Below are positions 47,801 through 56,334 of a DNA stretch of 64,000 nucleotides, piece after piece; positions within the stretch are counted from its first letter, which is position 1, and every line of letters starts with the position of its first letter. The translations under genes were made by a program, and so were the position numbers. The DNA comes from Pricia antarctica. GTDB taxonomy: Bacteria > Bacteroidota > Bacteroidia > Flavobacteriales > Flavobacteriaceae. The notes beneath the pieces are model-generated. The model had not been told where the DNA came from, searched no databases, and worked only from the letters and a program-made list of their open reading frames with translations. The stretch covers positions 1 to 64,000 of the forward strand of contig DRGL01000051.1 of assembly GCA_011050085.1 (NCBI GenBank), in the 5' to 3' direction.

Positions 47801-48812
47801 CAGGCTTGACCATGTAGATATCAAAGCAGGTATTTCGGATATTCTAAATCTACTGGCCGGGTTTACCCTTAAAGAAAAAGACCAATTCGACTGGGAAGAT
47901 CATGAGGTTTTTATAATAGAACACTTAGAACACAACATTAAATCATTCAATGCCAATCACATAAAACTTAAGGTCATTTCGTTTTTGATTTCAAAAAGAA
48001 AAAGGGTGGTACTCATTTCCGAAGTATTTCCAAGCCAAATTTTTGCATTTTACGAAAACCCAAAGCAAGAATCCAGTTTGCCCATGGGTAGCCTTGAAGA
48101 CGACTTTAATTCTTGGCGAAATATTCTGAGCGCATTCCCGCAAGTGCTTATCGGAATTACCGAAAACACTGAAAAAGTATACCGGGTATTGGGAATTAAA
48201 CCTCAAAAAAATCCCACGAAATATGAAGTGACTATAACCCCGTTGATCGAAGAATTGGGCCATAGTAAATTTTTACCTACCCTAGCCCCTATAATTTTAT
48301 CTAAGACACTGTATACCACCGAAAATCCAAACGAAAAATATGAGCAGTTGGATATTCAGCGTATGGTAATGCACACCCAAAACCTAGGTCACGGCTATTA
48401 CAACGACATTTGGAACGCACTGCCTACCCGAGAACGTTATTTACTCTTTGATCTGGCCAAAGACGGCTTCCTAAACATCAAGAATAGAAATTCGCTCTTT
48501 TCGCTGATGAAGAAAGGGCTGGTCGTCTGGAAAAATCGCCCTGCTATTTTTAATTACAGTTTCAAAAATTTTGTGATTACCTCCGTTTCCATGAACGAGG
48601 CCCTTCGTCTCGAAAACAAGAACCGTGGAAAAGGTACTTGGGCCAATATTCGCATTGTTTTCTATCTCATGATCATCGCGACTATTGTATTTATTGCCTT
48701 GGGTAAACCGGAGCTCATAAAAGACTTCGAGGCCCTTGTCGGTACTTTGGGTGGTTTAGGAGTGGTTATTCCATTGGTCAGCAGGTTTCTGGCTTCGGGT
48801 GGGCAAAAGTAA
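44862..48812 (+). CDS. Giant polytopic membrane protein with C-terminal P-loop NTPase
   Basis: 1316 residues. Predicted membrane helices near 21-41, 214-240, 250-273, 527-552, 579-604, 607-628, 645-662, 665-684, 711-732, 887-912, and two at the C-terminus (about 1265-1281, 1291-1310). Loops at 42-213, 274-526 and 733-886 are large enough to be sensor domains; the middle one resembles a dCache fold. A cytoplasmic NTPase follows: Walker A GLPFSGKRT (about 952-960), Walker B FIIEHLE (about 1017-1023), and a winged-helix-like segment (LPTRERYLLFDLAKDGFLNI). This looks like a membrane-sensing STAND/AAA-type signalling ATPase. I know no named family with this layout. Gene stands alone upstream of the matrixin gene. 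Confidence 0.7.
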   Translation: MPTTSSITDSIRKPFTANKRLLGLLTVALIVIGLFFAAYYSHIKNNQHNFRESKLQSLDSDFDIISRQLDNDIQSYNSQNNIQPKSAENFHLREQVNPIKLRIDSIWKKPTKSLKLDQAFDEYMVTIKDASKTIDDIYKSSLKGAIKPPDTLFNSNLLNIGVSFAIPEEGSSYQLFGRQYNYVTPLNPYIQLKIEIIGLVKSDRYNESVRKIDPWIIALLTTFLLLSLFGLPYFKMLFIAEDERLSSKDVISSGISVVVGASIIMIVFLSLMSHYYDYYHKIPQRLTGLSEAIGTRFAKENSANVTALFEMQLREIEKDAVTSLQYHVVSGTNVLLRENFKTVSKINPVGKAYYHVALINKDDIKNTKNLSTRPYYKDFIASANVWQSADSISYVMRPVVSIEDQSEEAVYIVNNSDDRFKGYRVGASQLKSIHRPILPFGYQFAIIDDTGEVWFHSEEGRATLENFFDVSRQVNDAKAAVLGRINAQGLVNYRDQGQLFNVRPIKGTNLSVLALYDISLLRTRVSEVLTLTCIAVIMAIVLMLVITVLSLIIRNPKLGLYRYDSFLFEFLTPKKKYRDIYILLSSLFFTILLIIATIDFFIPIEPTRVYIICLLLAIWAYLIVYYTLHPYRNKPDLKFRVRDLLLLSVIVILNFMMFKMNSNNYMFPIIILMLQLSCAFMIFRGQFYALPDKIKNICRYNLFKIHIAYRYWYSIFLFSWLLLVVIFPTYLIFKKTDFLIDTVWFKTDQMFMARKFMAKETALKNDLPVFEGLESEYKKLRSNHLGDGLYTVYRETENIIRSKDTHSDTIIGNSNFQEFLWHTRPIFDERVGKFQALVYQHAHDTSWVSEKKTDKLTVRYLNKEGAIDVNWRGPQEILKGTSGFLTLKAAGILLILSILFSLILFFVDRFFAFRFRHLKPNDFDTNQKENYVKKFGRMLLDEKSNSGLLLIGLPFSGKRTFAIEILKSAGYTKDVTLSMLRLDHVDIKAGISDILNLLAGFTLKEKDQFDWEDHEVFIIEHLEHNIKSFNANHIKLKVISFLISKRKRVVLISEVFPSQIFAFYENPKQESSLPMGSLEDDFNSWRNILSAFPQVLIGITENTEKVYRVLGIKPQKNPTKYEVTITPLIEELGHSKFLPTLAPIILSKTLYTTENPNEKYEQLDIQRMVMHTQNLGHGYYNDIWNALPTRERYLLFDLAKDGFLNIKNRNSLFSLMKKGLVVWKNRPAIFNYSFKNFVITSVSMNEALRLENKNRGKGTWANIRIVFYLMIIATIVFIALGKPELIKDFEALVGTLGGLGVVIPLVSRFLASGGQK

Positions 48813-48998
48813 CCAAACTAGGATTTAGCAATAAGGTATGGCCGCAACTATAAAATTGAAAATGATGTCAGTAGCAACCCTACACGCAGTAGCAAAATAT
48901 GTACATCATGATTATTCAAAATAACTAATGGTCGAACGAACCTGTCTATAGACTGATCATTCAATTAACAAAGCCAAAACCCATTAATAGATAATAAT

Positions 48999-49784
48999 AT
49001 GTCGAAAAAACCAACATCGCAAAAAAAAGATGCTGCCCATAAGGCAGTATTTATATTGAAAGACAAAGATGAACTAGTCAAGGACAAGGGGTCTGGAGTA
49101 CATCACTACGGGGACTCATTCATTTGCGCGACCGACGGATCAGGACATGCCACACCCGGAAACAAGTCTCCCTTGGAGATTCTAGTGGATGCCAGTGAAG
49201 GTTTTATTCCTTTGTGGGCAAAGAACCAGGTGCTCCGTTGGACCTTTGACGAGCTTTCCGTATCCTATTTCAAACATCCGGAAGCCCTCAAAAACTACGT
49301 GCGAGAACTGTTGGGAGAGGCCCTTCTCCATTGGGGAGATGCCGCTCCAATACGGTTCAGCGAAAATGCCGACAACTCCGATTTTCAAATTGACTTACGA
49401 CAATCCGACAACTGCAACGCCCACGGGTGTGTTCTCGCCAGTGCCTTTTTTCCGGATAGCGGCAGGCACCAATTGGTAGTCTACCCAAAGATGTTCGGTC
49501 TACGTAGGAAAGAACAAGTGGAAACGATGATGCATGAACTTGGACATGTCTTCGGACTACGGCATTTTTTCGCCAAGATTAGCGAAGCCGCATGGCCCGC
49601 TAAAATTTTTGGAGACCACAAACCCTTCTCCATAATGAACTACGGTAGTAAAAGCGTGCTCACCCATGAAGACAAAAGGGATTTAAAAGAACTTTATGAG
49701 ATGGCTTGGCGAGGAGATTTGATAGAGATCAATGGCACCCGAATTCATTTTGTAACACCGTTCCATGCCATGGGAATTACCTAA
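48999..49784 (+). CDS. Matrixin-like (M10-type) zinc metalloprotease
   Basis: 261 residues. Zinc-binding motif MMHELGHVFGLRH (HExxHxxGxxH) and a Met-turn (SIMNYG) define the metzincin fold. The start region (MSKKPTSQKKDAAHK) is basic, with no signal peptide or cysteine-switch propeptide. It follows the giant NTPase (186-base gap, same strand). A leaderless protease here may be activated inside the cell or exported by a dedicated route. No hemopexin domain. Confidence 0.82.
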   Translation: MSKKPTSQKKDAAHKAVFILKDKDELVKDKGSGVHHYGDSFICATDGSGHATPGNKSPLEILVDASEGFIPLWAKNQVLRWTFDELSVSYFKHPEALKNYVRELLGEALLHWGDAAPIRFSENADNSDFQIDLRQSDNCNAHGCVLASAFFPDSGRHQLVVYPKMFGLRRKEQVETMMHELGHVFGLRHFFAKISEAAWPAKIFGDHKPFSIMNYGSKSVLTHEDKRDLKELYEMAWRGDLIEINGTRIHFVTPFHAMGIT

Positions 49785-49855
49785 TAGTTTTAGAATATAC
49801 CTATGTCAAGTCAAAGCTGAAATGGTGAATACCACAATTTTGGCTTGACTTGAAA

Positions 49856-50359
49856 TTAGTCGTTCAACTCTGGGTACATCGTTCTTGCTTTTTCGGCTAT
49901 GCTCACTACAGAAGCTGGTGTGGTCTTCGAGGTCATTCCTTCCAAGGCTGAACTTCGATCGGTAACGCTTAGAGCGGTTTTCTCGGCTTGAATGGCCATG
50001 GCTCCAAGAATAAGGGCGTTGTTACGTTCTTTTACCACCTGCTCCTTAATTTCTTCTTTTTTGATTTCGGCCCGTTTTTTTTCCTCTTCTGCGTTCTCGG
50101 CGCGCTTTCTATTTACTTCCCTGCCGAACAAAAATCCGGCCGCTGCAAAAACTATAGCTTCGACACCGGAAAACAAATAAATCAACCGGCTCCAATCAGG
50201 ATCTTCCGCACCTACCTTTCCTATCAAAAAATAGATAAAAAAGCCATAGGCAATCATTACGCCAATGGCTATGATGTATGGTACTACGCTAAAACTCATT
50301 TTGGTACCCTTTTCCACATTTTCAGTATTTATCGCTCTAACATTAAATTTATAATTCAT
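49856..50359 (-). CDS. Two-helix membrane protein with coiled coil
   Basis: 167 residues: two membrane helices (VVPYIIAIGVMIAYGFFIYFLI, LIYLFSGVEAIVFAAAGFLFG) and a cytoplasmic coiled coil (RKRAENAEEEKKRAEIKKEE). Its ATG overlaps the stop of the dipeptidase-like gene (ATGA), a sign of coupled translation. The function is unknown; a membrane anchor or scaffold for the dipeptidase-like protein fits. Confidence 0.7.
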   Translation of the reverse strand: MNYKFNVRAINTENVEKGTKMSFSVVPYIIAIGVMIAYGFFIYFLIGKVGAEDPDWSRLIYLFSGVEAIVFAAAGFLFGREVNRKRAENAEEEKKRAEIKKEEIKEQVVKERNNALILGAMAIQAEKTALSVTDRSSALEGMTSKTTPASVVSIAEKARTMYPELND

Positions 50360-52107
50360 TGAACAAGTTCACCCTGATTATCTTTAGGCTTTTCGGAAAC
50401 GAACTCGTTGGCTATAAATTCCCTACCATTCTCGTATAAAATGGCGTTGACGACCTTTTTCAAATCTTCTTTTTTCTTGGAAAATTCAAACAAATCCGAA
50501 GTACCTCCATTTTCCTTTTGGTATTTTTTGGCGGCAACGGGAAGCCATTTCAATAAATTGGATTCTAAATCTTTCATGTGTCGACTATCACTACAGACCT
50601 TAAGCGGTTCAATAAACCCGTCAAAATCGCTACCGACGCAGATATATTTTTCAGGTGACATTTTGGGCGTTGCCTTTAGGCCTATGACCGCCAGAAGGTG
50701 TACAATATTGAAACAAAAACTCAAGGGATGCATTTCTCTTTTGGTGGGTTTCAGCCAGGCCTCTTCCGAACGTATTTCTTCGGCATCGGCATATTCCAAC
50801 GATTGTAGACTCGTATACGGAAAATGGGTTATAAAATCGGAGGTGGTAACAAATTCCGAAGTATCGATTTCGGGCATGGTGCTCGACTCATATCCCAGAA
50901 TCCTGACATCGAGGCTCACCCCGATAAGACCTTTGCTATTGACCACTTCGATAATATCTTCATCCATTAAATTTATAGTACTCGGGTTGAACATGAACTC
51001 CTTTTTGGTATTTGACCCCCAATATCCGGCCACTTTGGGCTTACTATAAATCTTGACAGTCTTAATGCCTTGGTCCACGTGGTTCACGCATTTTGTAATT
51101 TCGAGATTGTATTTCCAATCGTTTATGGAGTAACCTGTAACCCCGACATGGCTAGCGATTATCGGAATATTTCCATAGCCTTTATCCTTTCTATACCGGT
51201 AAAAGTCCAGACGTGATTTTAAGCTCATATGCGCTATATCAATTAGTACCGGACTTAGTATCTTATCCTGGTTTTCATCGGCAGCATCCTCCGTCTTATC
51301 TCCAATAGCATAGGCTTTATCGATAACTTCCAATCCAAGTTCGGTAAGACCGTTTCCAAAGGGATAGAATGAAGGATGTTTTAAAGCTTTTGTGGCAAAA
51401 GCGTGCGTCGCCAAATGTTGTTCGGGAATATGGGTCAAATGCGTCAGGGTAAGGTATAGTACTTCCAAATCATTTTCCTTGAATTCTTTCACCAGTGCTT
51501 CCAACACCATTGCCGGACTTTTGGAAACCATCGTTTTGGGGTCGAAAACGGTACTTTTTCCGAACTCCATAAATTCATCGTACTTCAGGGCGTTTCCAAT
51601 TTTTTTCATGCAGAGATTATGGCCTCCCTCAATCGCAAAGGTCAACTTGAGTGATTTTTCATTGAATTTATGAACGTTCTTGCGATTCAAGAACTCTATG
51701 GTCTTTCCCTCCTTGAGTACCCTATATTGTTCGACTTCCCTTAAAAATAAATTGAGATACGATACGTTTCCTTCCCGTACCATATCAAAATATTTTTGGG
51801 TGAACGGTTTTGCCAGATTACTTTTCAAAATATCGGAGAAAAAGCCCTTGCTGGAAGCCACACCGAACTCAAGGGCCGCAATGGCGGCAACCCCCAATCG
51901 CACCTTTCCTTCCTCTAGGTAATCGATACAACACTGACTTTCCAAGTTTCGCAAAATCGACTCGTCCGTATAATCTTTGAAGGCTTTTGACATATCAATT
52001 GCTTTCACCAATTCCCCAATATCCCTCTTAACCGAAATTTGGTCATTGTAACGGGCAAGATGGTTTTTAGCTACCGGATGAAAATGAAAGTCGAAGTAAT
52101 TATCCAT
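50356..52107 (-). CDS. M19-type dipeptidase-like metalloenzyme
   Basis: 583 residues, longer than the usual 330-410 of renal-dipeptidase (M19) enzymes. Visible metal/catalytic segments: HFHP near the N-terminus, LIDIAHMS, IIASHVGV and VGSDFDGFIEP. Insertions in the middle and the extended N-terminus differ from canonical members. No signal peptide. It is the upstream half of a translationally coupled pair with the membrane coiled-coil protein. Might cleave a dipeptide or amino-acid conjugate; the substrate is unknown. Confidence 0.72.
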   Translation of the reverse strand: MDNYFDFHFHPVAKNHLARYNDQISVKRDIGELVKAIDMSKAFKDYTDESILRNLESQCCIDYLEEGKVRLGVAAIAALEFGVASSKGFFSDILKSNLAKPFTQKYFDMVREGNVSYLNLFLREVEQYRVLKEGKTIEFLNRKNVHKFNEKSLKLTFAIEGGHNLCMKKIGNALKYDEFMEFGKSTVFDPKTMVSKSPAMVLEALVKEFKENDLEVLYLTLTHLTHIPEQHLATHAFATKALKHPSFYPFGNGLTELGLEVIDKAYAIGDKTEDAADENQDKILSPVLIDIAHMSLKSRLDFYRYRKDKGYGNIPIIASHVGVTGYSINDWKYNLEITKCVNHVDQGIKTVKIYSKPKVAGYWGSNTKKEFMFNPSTINLMDEDIIEVVNSKGLIGVSLDVRILGYESSTMPEIDTSEFVTTSDFITHFPYTSLQSLEYADAEEIRSEEAWLKPTKREMHPLSFCFNIVHLLAVIGLKATPKMSPEKYICVGSDFDGFIEPLKVCSDSRHMKDLESNLLKWLPVAAKKYQKENGGTSDLFEFSKKKEDLKKVVNAILYENGREFIANEFVSEKPKDNQGELVQ

Positions 52108-52227
52108 GATATTTGATTTTATATTTGATTAGCGTTTGGAAATCCAAGAACGACCTGGGGGTACAACTTAGGACATAGGAAAAATTACTTTTTATTAGCG
52201 TATTTGTTCTAATCCTAAAAATGGATA

Positions 52228-52385
52228 TGGTCTCAGGTCTTACTTCTTAAATCTTACGTCCTAGATCTTACATCTCAATCTTACATCTCAGTCTTACGTC
52301 CTAAATCTTACTTCCAGGTCTCACATTATAAGTCTTACATTATGGTCTTAAGTCTTACGTCCTAGGTCTTACATCTCAATTCTGA
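52228..52385. repeat. Degenerate 13-14 bp tandem repeat
   Basis: About 11-12 units of RTCTTACRTCYYA (variants GTCTTACGTCCTA, ATCTTACATCTCA, ATCTTACTTCCA) in a head-to-tail series, separated by 0-2 bases. It fills most of the gap between two minus-strand protease genes. On the minus strand it reads as repeated TAAGAY units. Confidence 0.85.
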
Positions 52386-52429
52386 CCGTCTTGTATCATC
52401 TCAATCCGTCCGTCAATCACTCTAGTATT

Positions 52430-55201
52430 TTAATTAAAGCTTTCAAAATATACTTTCAGAAGTCTTTCGGTCTGGTCATCGTCAAACTGGGCGTAACTTT
52501 CGAATACCTTGTTTACCGGTCTTCCGGTCATTGCGGCCACACTGATTCTGGCTCTTTCGGTCAGGGAATCTTGTACTACGGCGCTCTCGAATCCCGGAGT
52601 GAGCTTTTTTCGTGCCGTATTCCATAGAAAATGTATGGTTTCCCTGACACCGAGGTCCCAAGACTCCGGTTTTTCCTTCCCCTCATAGGCATTCTCTAGT
52701 CCGTCCAGTAGTTCATCGACCTTTTTCAAATCGTCTATATCTGGCATTGGCTGTTGTAATAAATTTTCAACATCAAGAATGCCTGCGCCAAATCTATCGG
52801 TATCCCACTCCGTTCCATTGGGTTTGGTATTGGCCGATGCCCTTAAATGTTTTCGAAACAGTTCTACGACTTGCCACGGTTCTTTGACATGTCTTTTGAG
52901 AAAGTTTAAATGTTTGGCCTTCCACAGGGCTGCAGCTGAAGCTACGTGTGGCGTGGCATAGCTAGTGCCCGATCCGAAAACCATAATATCTTCTTGTTTT
53001 TTGCTTTTAAAGGGCACATAAACGTCTTCCCCGGGTGCGGTAATATCTACCGAGGTGCCATAGGAAGAATACTCCCAAACATCATTATTGGGGTTCGATG
53101 CCGCTACCGCAATGGTGCCTGGGTAGACCGCGGGGGCGATGACCGACTCGACCATGTTGCCAGCAGCACACACCCAGATAATACCGCGTTCGTACGCCGT
53201 TTTTGCAATACTATAAATCATAGGACGCGGATAACTGCCCATACACATAAAGATAATATCGGCGTTGGCGTTTATGGCTTGTGATACGGCATTGAAAAGA
53301 TTGCGCCCCCGGCCGATCAAGATGACGGATTTCGAAATACGGTAGGGTATAACCTTTACCAAAGCTTTTCCCGATTTATCAACCGCAATACCGGTATTTC
53401 CGTCATTTTTTATAGTACCGTTGGGGTGCTGACCGACGATGATACTAGCGGTTCGAGTGCCGTGCCCCGGATGTCTCAATAGGCCAATGCTCATTTCGTC
53501 ACGGGCATCTTCGCCGTCGATAAAATCTTCGTCCTGTAAAAGGTCAAAACCTCCCAAAACTTTAGTGTGGTCGGTGTAGCCCGTATCCAATTGTACGAGC
53601 CGAATCTTTCCGATATTTTTTACGCAATTTTTAAATGACTCTTCTTCAGAATCAATTTTCGACATTCTCACAGCTTCACGATTCCAAGCCCTGTAATCTT
53701 GATTCTTACCCTCTTGAATACACTCTTTCACCAACCTTGCATTAGCCCATCGAATCTTAAAATTCTTTTCGCTCTGCGCCCAATCGGCCGTACCATCGTC
53801 AAGCGATTCAAGGCTCTCGTTACTCGACCATCTGCCATAATGACCCGGACGGATATCGGTAGACATTTCAAGGTCGGGGGTGCACGTATCTATTTGTGGA
53901 AGACCTTCGAGATCCGCTGCGATTTCCCACGGACTTTTGTCCGATTGTACGTGGATATAGTAAAAATTACGGTGTGATGATTCCGTTGACATCGGGTACA
54001 GCGGCTCGCTCAATAGCAGGCCTGGCACGAGACTGGCCGCATTTTCTTTCCAGTCGTTCTGCATCTCTTTGACGGATGACAACTGAATCTCAAAAAACTG
54101 GGTTTCTGAATTTGTACTTTCCGAACGGTTCATTGTATAATAATTGGGTGAGATTGTAGTTTTTTCAGCAACGGGTGTTGCATTTTCGACTGCCTCGGCA
54201 TTGCCGATCAAATCGGTCATTATCTTTTCCATGGATTTGGTAACCGGTATGCTTTTAATCATATTCAAAATACTGCTGACCCGAATACCTTCATTGCCCA
54301 TCCAATCTATAACGTTATCGGGATCACCGGCTTGCACCACCGATCCGTCTTTTCGAAGCCATTGCCCATGCCTATTTTTTCTGGGTACACCGCTGTGATG
54401 TAATGCCACGACTTCGCCCGTACCCAGACCGAGTACCATACTGCCCGAAGAGCCGGGCAAGGTGTCGGATTCGTAGATGAGAAAATCATCCTTGAGCACC
54501 AACATGCGAATGTCCTTCATTACTATTTTTTTATAGTCGCCTTTAGGATGTTGCACGATAACGCAGTTTTCACCATCAATAATTTTCCCTAATTTTTTGT
54601 CCAACCGAGCTACAGGAAAATCGGTGATCGGCGTACCGGTACTGGAGATTTTCGCTACGGCAACTACTGTAAAATCAAGACCGCTATAAGGATTCTCGGG
54701 GTCTTTTTTATAGCTTGAGGTCATGAAAAACTCCTCGGGCAGCAGGTTGAAGCTTTCCGACTCTCCAGGGTTACCTTGCTGGTCTAGCTCATAGTTGAAT
54801 TGTATGGTAGAATTGCTCGCCACTTTCGGGTCGGAAAGTACATGATTGTTGGTAAGCATCAGGTTCGGGGTGATCAAGAACCCGGTACCGTAGCCTGTGT
54901 TGCCCAATCTTGAATTGGTGGTAATTCTACCTACGGCCTTCGACAGTTGTACTATTCTTTGAATGATGCGTATGTCTTGAAAATTGGCCTCTCCATTAAT
55001 GCGTTCCAAGGCCTGTAATTCGGCGGTGCCTTCTCGTGAAATTCTGTTGAACAGTCTTTTCTTGTCCGTCTGAATTTCAGATAGTTCAAGTTTTCCCTGC
55101 CGGACGTGGGTGATGTCCGTTTTTATGCGATCGATGTCGTTTAAAACACTTGAATAGTTAGAATGCGCCTCTTCGGCCAATTCCCTGAGTGTATCTTCCA
55201 T
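52430..55201 (-). CDS. Fusion of trypsin-like and subtilisin-like proteases
   Basis: 923 residues. Helical N-terminus (1-85). Trypsin-fold domain with His120 (LTNNHVL), Asp176 (SGLDFTVV) and Ser252 (LPGSSGS). A linker with an MxxS-rich centre (about 320-520). S8 domain with Asp539 (LDTGYTDH), His580 (GHGTRTA), Asn682 (AAGN) and Ser747 (GTSYATP). C-terminal helical tail (about 800-923). Both triads are intact, so two proteases are in one chain. No signal peptide. The trypsin unit could process the subtilase part or share substrates with it. Its own operon is unclear; the repeat array lies just downstream. Confidence 0.85.
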   Translation of the reverse strand: MEDTLRELAEEAHSNYSSVLNDIDRIKTDITHVRQGKLELSEIQTDKKRLFNRISREGTAELQALERINGEANFQDIRIIQRIVQLSKAVGRITTNSRLGNTGYGTGFLITPNLMLTNNHVLSDPKVASNSTIQFNYELDQQGNPGESESFNLLPEEFFMTSSYKKDPENPYSGLDFTVVAVAKISSTGTPITDFPVARLDKKLGKIIDGENCVIVQHPKGDYKKIVMKDIRMLVLKDDFLIYESDTLPGSSGSMVLGLGTGEVVALHHSGVPRKNRHGQWLRKDGSVVQAGDPDNVIDWMGNEGIRVSSILNMIKSIPVTKSMEKIMTDLIGNAEAVENATPVAEKTTISPNYYTMNRSESTNSETQFFEIQLSSVKEMQNDWKENAASLVPGLLLSEPLYPMSTESSHRNFYYIHVQSDKSPWEIAADLEGLPQIDTCTPDLEMSTDIRPGHYGRWSSNESLESLDDGTADWAQSEKNFKIRWANARLVKECIQEGKNQDYRAWNREAVRMSKIDSEEESFKNCVKNIGKIRLVQLDTGYTDHTKVLGGFDLLQDEDFIDGEDARDEMSIGLLRHPGHGTRTASIIVGQHPNGTIKNDGNTGIAVDKSGKALVKVIPYRISKSVILIGRGRNLFNAVSQAINANADIIFMCMGSYPRPMIYSIAKTAYERGIIWVCAAGNMVESVIAPAVYPGTIAVAASNPNNDVWEYSSYGTSVDITAPGEDVYVPFKSKKQEDIMVFGSGTSYATPHVASAAALWKAKHLNFLKRHVKEPWQVVELFRKHLRASANTKPNGTEWDTDRFGAGILDVENLLQQPMPDIDDLKKVDELLDGLENAYEGKEKPESWDLGVRETIHFLWNTARKKLTPGFESAVVQDSLTERARISVAAMTGRPVNKVFESYAQFDDDQTERLLKVYFESFN

Positions 55202-55317
55202 ACTGGTTTGGAGTTAAGAAAATTTTATTTTGAACTGCTTAACTAAAATCTGCTTGTTCATTTTTATTACTTTTTAGGATCGGTACTCATTTTTTCAAGC
55301 CTTTTGTCAACGCTTAC

Positions 55318-56334
55318 TTAGTCAAGGTCCATGGCATACTCCTGTAAAATCTCTGCATCCAAATCTTTTGGAGATCCTATAGGCATTGATTCAAGCGATG
55401 AATCGTCCCATTGAAGATCAGGTTCAAAATCTGGATATTTGGCATACAACCCGTTGAGCATTTCAATAAATTCGGGCTGGGGGAAGCAATCGGTTTTATC
55501 CTTACGAACGTTACAGTGGGTCCACAGGCCCGGCCCTCCTTTTTCAGCTTCCGTGTTGATGTTGAACCATGTGCTGTCATACAACATATCCCTTAGGGGT
55601 ATTCCAAAAATTTTGGCTAGCGTCAAAATCAATCTTTCACATTCCTTGATTTGTTTATCGGTATACCTTTGAAAGTAGGTATGACCTCTCCATGCTTTGT
55701 TAAGTTCACAGACTTCTGATTTAGGAACGTTAATTTTGGTGTCGCCGCTTTGAAAGTAAAACGTGCTATCCGCAGCTTTTTGCAAAGGGCCCAAAGAACA
55801 AATTTCAATACCGATCGACTTCTGGTTGAGTAGGGTATTGTTGCTAGCTTTTATACCGAGATGGTAGGCCCAATACATCTCGTTAAAGGCACGGAAAGTG
55901 GCTCCATCGAAGGTCTCATCCCCAGCTACTGATTTTCTACCGATTACAAACGATGTGGCAATTCGCCGCAATTCACCTGGCTTGCTGTCCTTTTCCCACC
56001 ATCCAATGGTGTAGTCGGGCCGATGTGCTCCTGCGGTATGGTGCAGATACAAGGTATCTTTTTCAACATATTCCTCGATCCATTCATCGGGTTCAAGAAT
56101 ATAGTTAGTTGCACCTAGATTGAATCGATATCCTTTCTCCAAAAGTTTTTGCCATGTATTTTTACCGACAATGCCGTCGGGAACTAAATTGAAATCCTTT
56201 TGAAACTGTATCACCATATCGCAGGTCGGGGCGTCGAATTCAGGCGAAACATCTATGAAATATCCCAATTGACCCAGCATCCGTTTCATCAGTGAAATGC
56301 TGTAGTTACTATCCCCAATGCTTGTTTTTTTCAT
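55318..56334 (-). CDS. N-acetylmuramoyl-L-alanine amidase with peptidoglycan-binding domain
   Basis: 338 residues from the ATG at 56334. N-terminal peptidoglycan-binding helices (MLGQLGYFIDVSPEFDAPTC, VPDGIVGKNTWQKLLE) are followed by an Amidase_2 fold: zinc ligands in YLHHTAG and GLWTHCNVRKDKTDC, with IGIEICS between. It cleaves the lactoyl-peptide bond of peptidoglycan. No signal peptide, so reaching the wall needs another route or phage-like lysis. It lies 116 bases upstream of the protease fusion on the same strand. Confidence 0.83.
   Translation of the reverse strand: MKKTSIGDSNYSISLMKRMLGQLGYFIDVSPEFDAPTCDMVIQFQKDFNLVPDGIVGKNTWQKLLEKGYRFNLGATNYILEPDEWIEEYVEKDTLYLHHTAGAHRPDYTIGWWEKDSKPGELRRIATSFVIGRKSVAGDETFDGATFRAFNEMYWAYHLGIKASNNTLLNQKSIGIEICSLGPLQKAADSTFYFQSGDTKINVPKSEVCELNKAWRGHTYFQRYTDKQIKECERLILTLAKIFGIPLRDMLYDSTWFNINTEAEKGGPGLWTHCNVRKDKTDCFPQPEFIEMLNGLYAKYPDFEPDLQWDDSSLESMPIGSPKDLDAEILQEYAMDLD

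Noticed and set aside
52228-52385. CRISPR array
   Set aside because: Units are 13-14 bases with almost no spacer, degenerate, and no cas genes are nearby.
41722-56334. Interpretation of the hydrolase cluster as a prophage or integrated plasmid
   Set aside because: No integrase, capsid, tail, replication or partition genes and no flanking attachment-like repeats were seen.
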